16,483 nt of DNA from Candidatus Didemnitutus sp. (lineage in GTDB: Bacteria > Verrucomicrobiota > Verrucomicrobiia > Opitutales > Opitutaceae). The DNA is taken from NCBI GenBank assembly GCA_030682505.1, contig JAUXOH010000470.1, positions 1 through 16,483 on the forward strand, given 5' to 3'. A program made the translations under genes and the position numbers. Under the pieces are notes generated by a model, which saw nothing but the letters and a program-made list of their open reading frames with translations, was not told the origin of the DNA and did no database searches. Within the stretch, counting starts at the first letter, position 1. Each line of letters begins with the position of its first letter. This document shows, piece after piece, positions 16,101 through 16,483 of the stretch.

Positions 16101-16483
16101 GATGTCGCTCTCGGAGCCCGCCAATCATTTTATCTCACACCCGATGGCTTCCTCCGGGGCATGGGGGACATGAACGGCAGCGGCATTCCAGTTACCACCC
16201 CAACGCACATCGCGACCAACGTTATTTCCGTCACGGCGGGCGCCTACCACAGCCTCTTCCTGAAGACTGACGGCACGCTCTGGAGCCTCGGCTACAATCC
16301 TTACGGTCAACTGGGCAACGGCACCACGACCGATGCCAATACGCCCGTGCAGATTGCCTCGGGGGTGCGGTCAGTTGCGGCGGGCTATTTCCACAGCGCG
16401 TTCATCAAGTCGGACAACACCTTGTGGACCGTAGGCCGTAACAGCGCCGGGCAGCTCGGCGACGGCACGACGACCTCGCGGTC
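7167..16483 (+). CDS. Giant secreted matrixin-like metalloprotease with Ig, BACON, FN3-like and RCC1 modules, 3'-truncated by the window end
   Basis: I read this frame codon by codon: no stop from GTG 7167 to 16483, 3,105 codons, still open. The GTG is chosen because an in-frame TGA lies at 7143 and MIPKRVHRLLAAGALSLVVAVGAWG is a clear signal peptide. Residues 30-206 are a matrixin-like (M10) zinc protease: HELGHVLGLSH (161-171) gives zinc ligands H161, H165, H171 and catalytic E162, with Met-turn M183 in TAVMNS. Then: PPC-like domain (211-343), Ig-like (351-446), cadherin-like (447-565), BACON-like (566-661), propeller (662-985), two FN3-like/BACON/propeller modules (985-1930), Ig-like x2 (1931-2127), RCC1 propeller (2129-2456), Ig-like x4 (2460-2827), RCC1 propeller (2828 on). 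The protease should be active outside the cell; the rest is probably for binding or display. Domain borders are approximate, propeller and BACON names are by pattern. Any C-terminal sorting signal lies outside the window. Confidence 0.93.
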   Translation, partial: MIPKRVHRLLAAGALSLVVAVGAWGFSLITDSGGYVVTWAPGPIPMQVKLATSPPLSDGMSQSASVVAAMNAWNAQLGVVQFSAQELGPGAYGVGNNVNEIVMDSTIEGSAFPSNTLAVTISYRSGNTRVESDIIFNTAWSWNSYRGNLQAPEDIRRVAIHELGHVLGLSHPDQNGQSVTAVMNSTVSNVDALQNDDITGGRTLYGAPGGVPANNNFANATTISLSSGSTQLTGTNVAATAEAGEPTHATEPARRSVWWKWTAPSSGSMTITTLGSNFDTLLAVYTGASVSSLTQVAANDDVQNGIIRTSTVTFNALSGTTYAIAVDGWDGYFGAITLNLSFTPAPVGTAPSITSHPSNQTINAGQSAQFSITASGTPTLSYQWQRLPAGSGTWSNLSNGGSYSGVTDATLTVSGPTVGMNGDQFRCVASNSDGSATSNAATLGVVPPNQAPSASFTLSAERAIGQAITINLTLGDIDGNFAYANLYVDSPGRGTLAIKADNTVVASSALSAAHAVASTTGNHTRVFTFTPADGVGSYTFRLVAVDAAGARFDTAGQNITVVAATNATYSLAMGQIDLAVPAGYNHLPLRVPVTREPGVPTSGFTASANAAWITPSFDAATSELVLTFSTAGLVVATNNATVSLMRGNEAVALTVRANVAQPNIISLLDDPARSRMYGLHQAGVGYGALVVFDPLANSVLGVLTLGQQPGAMAIRPDGSELAVLCAASKTIVTVDPAALRVTDTLSVASNYANTRVSMTTGRIRYGRGNIIYYVDGDWAPSMHVFDRSSRTVIQSLVLNGQAPQNTGNYGFGDFVVSPDGETIHAWGQYGWDAGLAGSQVGRLRVQSDGRLQSEQLGAQHSYTIFGRDPLDTPALMSGDGRRLFIKQNVFEPADVNILTQTFPAPVYAISPGGEVATTAGGIYSTATAAKLFDLGSGRNIQAVTSDYARLVYFDSSTRALRTVDLGQAVGVAAMGLGIAPAADSLVPPPTELRWLPQSGFDRYRVYLGTSQAAVGAATPTSPEFAGEVLGPRYGLGTNFTPGVTYYWRVDAVDGAQVVPGTVRKFTVSSLGVGQRVVSSATVRGHGRHRVSVQLGALAGGPLAWSASSPQPWISFVASSGSTPASLEVLFDASALTAGIHQGSVRLTTAEGVMTLPVELRVDPLAITRMAAAPDSTKVYALSEEGGPNPGGATRAYLVEIDALMQRIDRVLPVNSGVTDLAVHPADGRIYVTNWRAGKLLAVDRTTFALARTYDQPASSGYSRDFYRISAGRAGRLLVEPMDQWVKIYLLDTNTGGVVTDSFVREGGGAYDAAGRYYYHGENNTTGASLIKFDTNGDQMTQAATTPTKILSGYGSRNIVLSGQGNRVFWNGGVYAASDLSLEWSTLTEVLASSADGRYGLTGQVVYDVTNRQQVATLPATVVAAAFNAQVGRFVFQNGAGLGVLNLPGTDTPGASRTPADGSVVNPTDLLSWTPLPGATGYRVYLGSSAAEVAAATTASPLFLGEVTDPGIQLSAPLPVGGSYYWRVDILVGGEVAQGAVQTFTVSQLAPSRTRISGATVRGHGDFATYIELSAASPGTPWSVTTGTPGWVHFDQASGTTPTSLRVSLDARQLPVGPNQSSLTLTSGASVVTIPISLLVEPLAIVAIESDPTSTRAYALSEDSPGTSSRAYLLEIDCASERITRVVEAGSSATDLAWHVGDNRIYVTNWRAGNLLGFNPDSLIRERSFIFPPFLGTGSSSRDAYRVEAGAPGRVMVEAYDQWIYLTLFDTVAGQSVASYFAREGGGAYGASRRYYYHGENNSSGATLQKIDTAGDALSQVASVRVTSAGYYGSRAVAVSQNGSRVFWNGSVFDENLAELWSFGAEIFSTTADGRYAFGMTRVYDTVDRLTVYSMPVSTKVSAFNSTSGKLLVQNGGDLAFYPLAALPALGTPPSIVRQPQDFVPTGGVATFEVGTAGSAPFTFQWQRKLPASSIWSTLFANATYSGVQGAVLQVNTVTEAMNGDQFRCVVTNAHGNVTSAAATLWSVSAPAIIAQPVDRSIYAGIATTFSLTVSGAPAPSLQWQRRPAGSGAWNNIGNDGIYSGATSATLSIGATALAMNGDQFRCVASNSSGSVISSAATLTVIVANVSAISAGQGFSFFVRSDGTLWGMGFNAHGQLGDGNPQMMQVSPVQVASQVSKVSAGASNSHFVKSDGSMWSMGNNGDGQLGDGTTIDRTTPVQVAINVAGVSAGNRHSVQIRADGTLWLTGLFVSGTNYYSPALLSSGVSSAAARADYTLFIKNDGTLWAVGRSDFGALGDGTTAMAVSPKQTASGVVAVAAGATHSLFVKNDGTLWAAGSNSFGELGDGTTNQRLSPVQVASDVVQATAGNGFSLFIKTDGTLWGMGKNNLGQLGDGTASNRLSPVWIAGGVRTASAGFEHALFVKNDGSLWGMGGNHVGQLGVSPVGGTVNTPVVILSTASPPSIALQPGAATVALGGSASFVISAFGSPLPDLQWQRFPADGFAWANLSNGGVYSGVTSPTLTISGATLSMSGDQFRCVTSNSSGSLISSQASLTVFVPLPVITTHPASQTVVPGTAVNLSVAVTSPVAVTYQWRRGGVDIGGATSSTLSITSLQVGDEGSYTVVVTNSAGSVISSPAVLVVALPPVITTHPATQTVNAGSQVFFSVIATSNTTPSYVWRKNGAPIPGATSATHSIPSAQSSDEADYSVVVTNVAGSATSNAATLTVQLPPVITQHPASQSILIGATASFSVAASSTTTLSYQWQRLPSGSGTWANITGANYLGGMTTTLTAGTQALGNSGDQFRCVVTNAAGSVISQPASLSVASAGFAKFSAGRYHSLRLDVSSQLYATGLNADGQHGTGNTVNSTSAQLVTLAGQTVADIAAGAQHSLILTSAKEMWAAGFNGNGQLGDGTTVAKSTPFKLATNVVGMAAGIFHSAYLKADGTLWMVGGNDSGQLGNGTTIDSTTPLQIASGVVDVALGARQSFYLTPDGFLRGMGDMNGSGIPVTTPTHIATNVISVTAGAYHSLFLKTDGTLWSLGYNPYGQLGNGTTTDANTPVQIASGVRSVAAGYFHSAFIKSDNTLWTVGRNSAGQLGDGTTTSR
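7797..8195 (+). other. PPC-like domain in the giant protease
   Basis: Residues 211-343 follow the catalytic domain directly. NNNFANATTISL, SVWWKWTAPSSGSMTITT, FDTLLAVYTG and ANDD then GTTYAIAVDGWDGYFGAITLNL follow the order of the bacterial pre-peptidase C-terminal (PPC) fold seen after secreted proteases. It usually aids secretion or substrate binding. Confidence 0.75.
8862..10118 (+). other. First BACON-like domain and beta-propeller
   Basis: Residues 566-661 show the BACON pattern AAWITPSFD...LVLTFSTAGL...TVSLMRGNEAVALTV. Residues 662-985 then give YVTN-like blades such as ALVVFDPLANSVLGVLTLG and AMAIRPDGSELAVL. This is a diverged first copy of the two-domain unit that is duplicated downstream, but here it is preceded by a cadherin-like rather than an FN3-like domain. 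Confidence 0.6.
10119..12953 (+). repeat. Tandem duplication of an FN3-like/BACON/propeller module, period about 1.43 kb
   Basis: Copy A (10119-11519) and copy B (11520-12953) have the same domain order. Matching landmarks: YRVYLGTS and YRVYLGSS; YYWRVD in both; SATVRGHG and GATVRGHG; RIYVTNWRAG in both, 1,425 bp apart at DNA level; REGGGAY and RYYYHGENN in both, 1,434 bp apart; RVFWNG in both. Long islands are nearly identical in DNA, so the duplication is relatively recent or maintained by gene conversion. Confidence 0.9.
12957..13547 (+). repeat. Ig-like domains 2 and 3 of the giant protein
   Basis: Residues 1931-2027 and 2028-2127. Each has a (Q/L)QWQR core strand, a W-containing loop, a YSG turn and AMNGDQFRCV near the end. 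They link the last YVTN-like propeller to the first RCC1 propeller. Each has one cysteine (FRC) and no partner at the usual B-strand position. Confidence 0.8.
13551..14535 (+). repeat. RCC1 repeat array 1: seven blades, a complete propeller
   Basis: Seven repeats start at 13551, 13698, 13842, 13965, 14109, 14253 and 14397. The consensus is V..V.AG..HSLFVK.DGTLW.MG.N..GQLGDGTT....P.QVA. The usual length is 144 bp (48 aa); repeat 3 is only 123 bp and lacks the GQLGDGT turn. Seven repeats equal one closed RCC1-type propeller. Such folds bind protein or other partners through loops on one face. Confidence 0.9.
14544..15647 (+). repeat. Ig-like domains 4 to 7 of the giant protein
   Basis: Four domains join the two RCC1 propellers. 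Domains 4 (14544-14840) and 7 (15354-15647) are of the longer type with WQR, W-(A)N-(L/I) and GDQFRCV. Domains 5 (14844-15100) and 6 (15102-15353) are a shorter type with YQWRRGG or YVWRKNG and a DEGSYTVVVTN-like end without cysteine. Each of domains 5 to 7 begins with PVIT.HPA.Q. Confidence 0.85.
15654..16483 (+). repeat. RCC1 repeat array 2, truncated by the window end
   Basis: Repeats start at 15654, 15807, 15951, 16095, 16221 and 16365; the sixth is cut at 16483. Consensus: V..VAAG..HS.FLK.DGTLW.VG.N..GQLG(D/N)GTT....P.QIA. Repeat 4 is short (126 bp) and lacks the GQLG turn, in parallel with repeat 3 of the first array. A seventh repeat is expected beyond the window. Confidence 0.9.

Noticed and set aside
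13551..16483. Regular 144-bp repeats as a possible CRISPR or satellite array
   Set aside because: The repeats stay in one reading frame, vary at synonymous sites and encode the RCC1 consensus; there are no short identical repeats with unique spacers.

Overview
This 16.5-kb window is GC-rich, densely coded bacterial DNA. I infer a Verrucomicrobiota genome, most likely of the Opitutaceae. The clues are a DUF6580-type membrane protein, starts without clear Shine-Dalgarno sequences, and a very large secreted protein built from Ig-like, BACON-like, FN3-like and RCC1 modules. This assignment rests on family recollection, not on a marker gene.

Layout. (1) Positions 3-1130 (+) hold the 3' part of a PlsC-type acyltransferase gene that starts before the window. 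(2) Positions 1146-2992 (-) hold a housekeeping cluster: peptide deformylase (def), a PduO/MMAB-type cob(I)alamin adenosyltransferase starting 2 nt after def, and, after a 105-nt gap containing a perfect 14-bp palindrome, a DUF6580-like membrane protein. (3) Positions 2993-3082 are the divergent control region, with a 9-bp perfect inverted repeat whose arms are 20 bp apart and overlap a possible promoter. (4) Positions 3083-6145 (+) hold two adjacent unnamed envelope genes 9 nt apart: a 550-aa polytopic membrane protein and a 466-aa anchored coiled-coil protein whose C-terminal domain looks like a trypsin-fold protein without the catalytic serine motif. (5) Positions 6146-6469 are non-coding with two GC-rich hairpins. 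(6) Positions 6470-16483 (+) hold a small secreted protein whose stop overlaps by 11 bp the GTG start of a giant secreted protein. The giant frame is open from 7167 to the last base (3,105 codons seen, no stop) and continues beyond the window.

The giant protein reads, in order: signal peptide; matrixin-like (M10) zinc metalloprotease with HELGHVLGLSH; PPC-like domain; Ig-like domain; cadherin-like beta domain; BACON-like domain; beta-propeller; two tandem copies of an FN3-like/BACON/propeller module of about 1.43 kb; two Ig-like domains; a complete seven-repeat RCC1 propeller; four Ig-like domains; and a second RCC1 propeller cut in its sixth repeat by the window end. The small upstream protein and the giant protease are probably translationally coupled and exported together. 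This pair is the most unusual content of the window. I do not know its substrate, and the idea that the small protein is a partner, chaperone or inhibitor of the protease is inference only.
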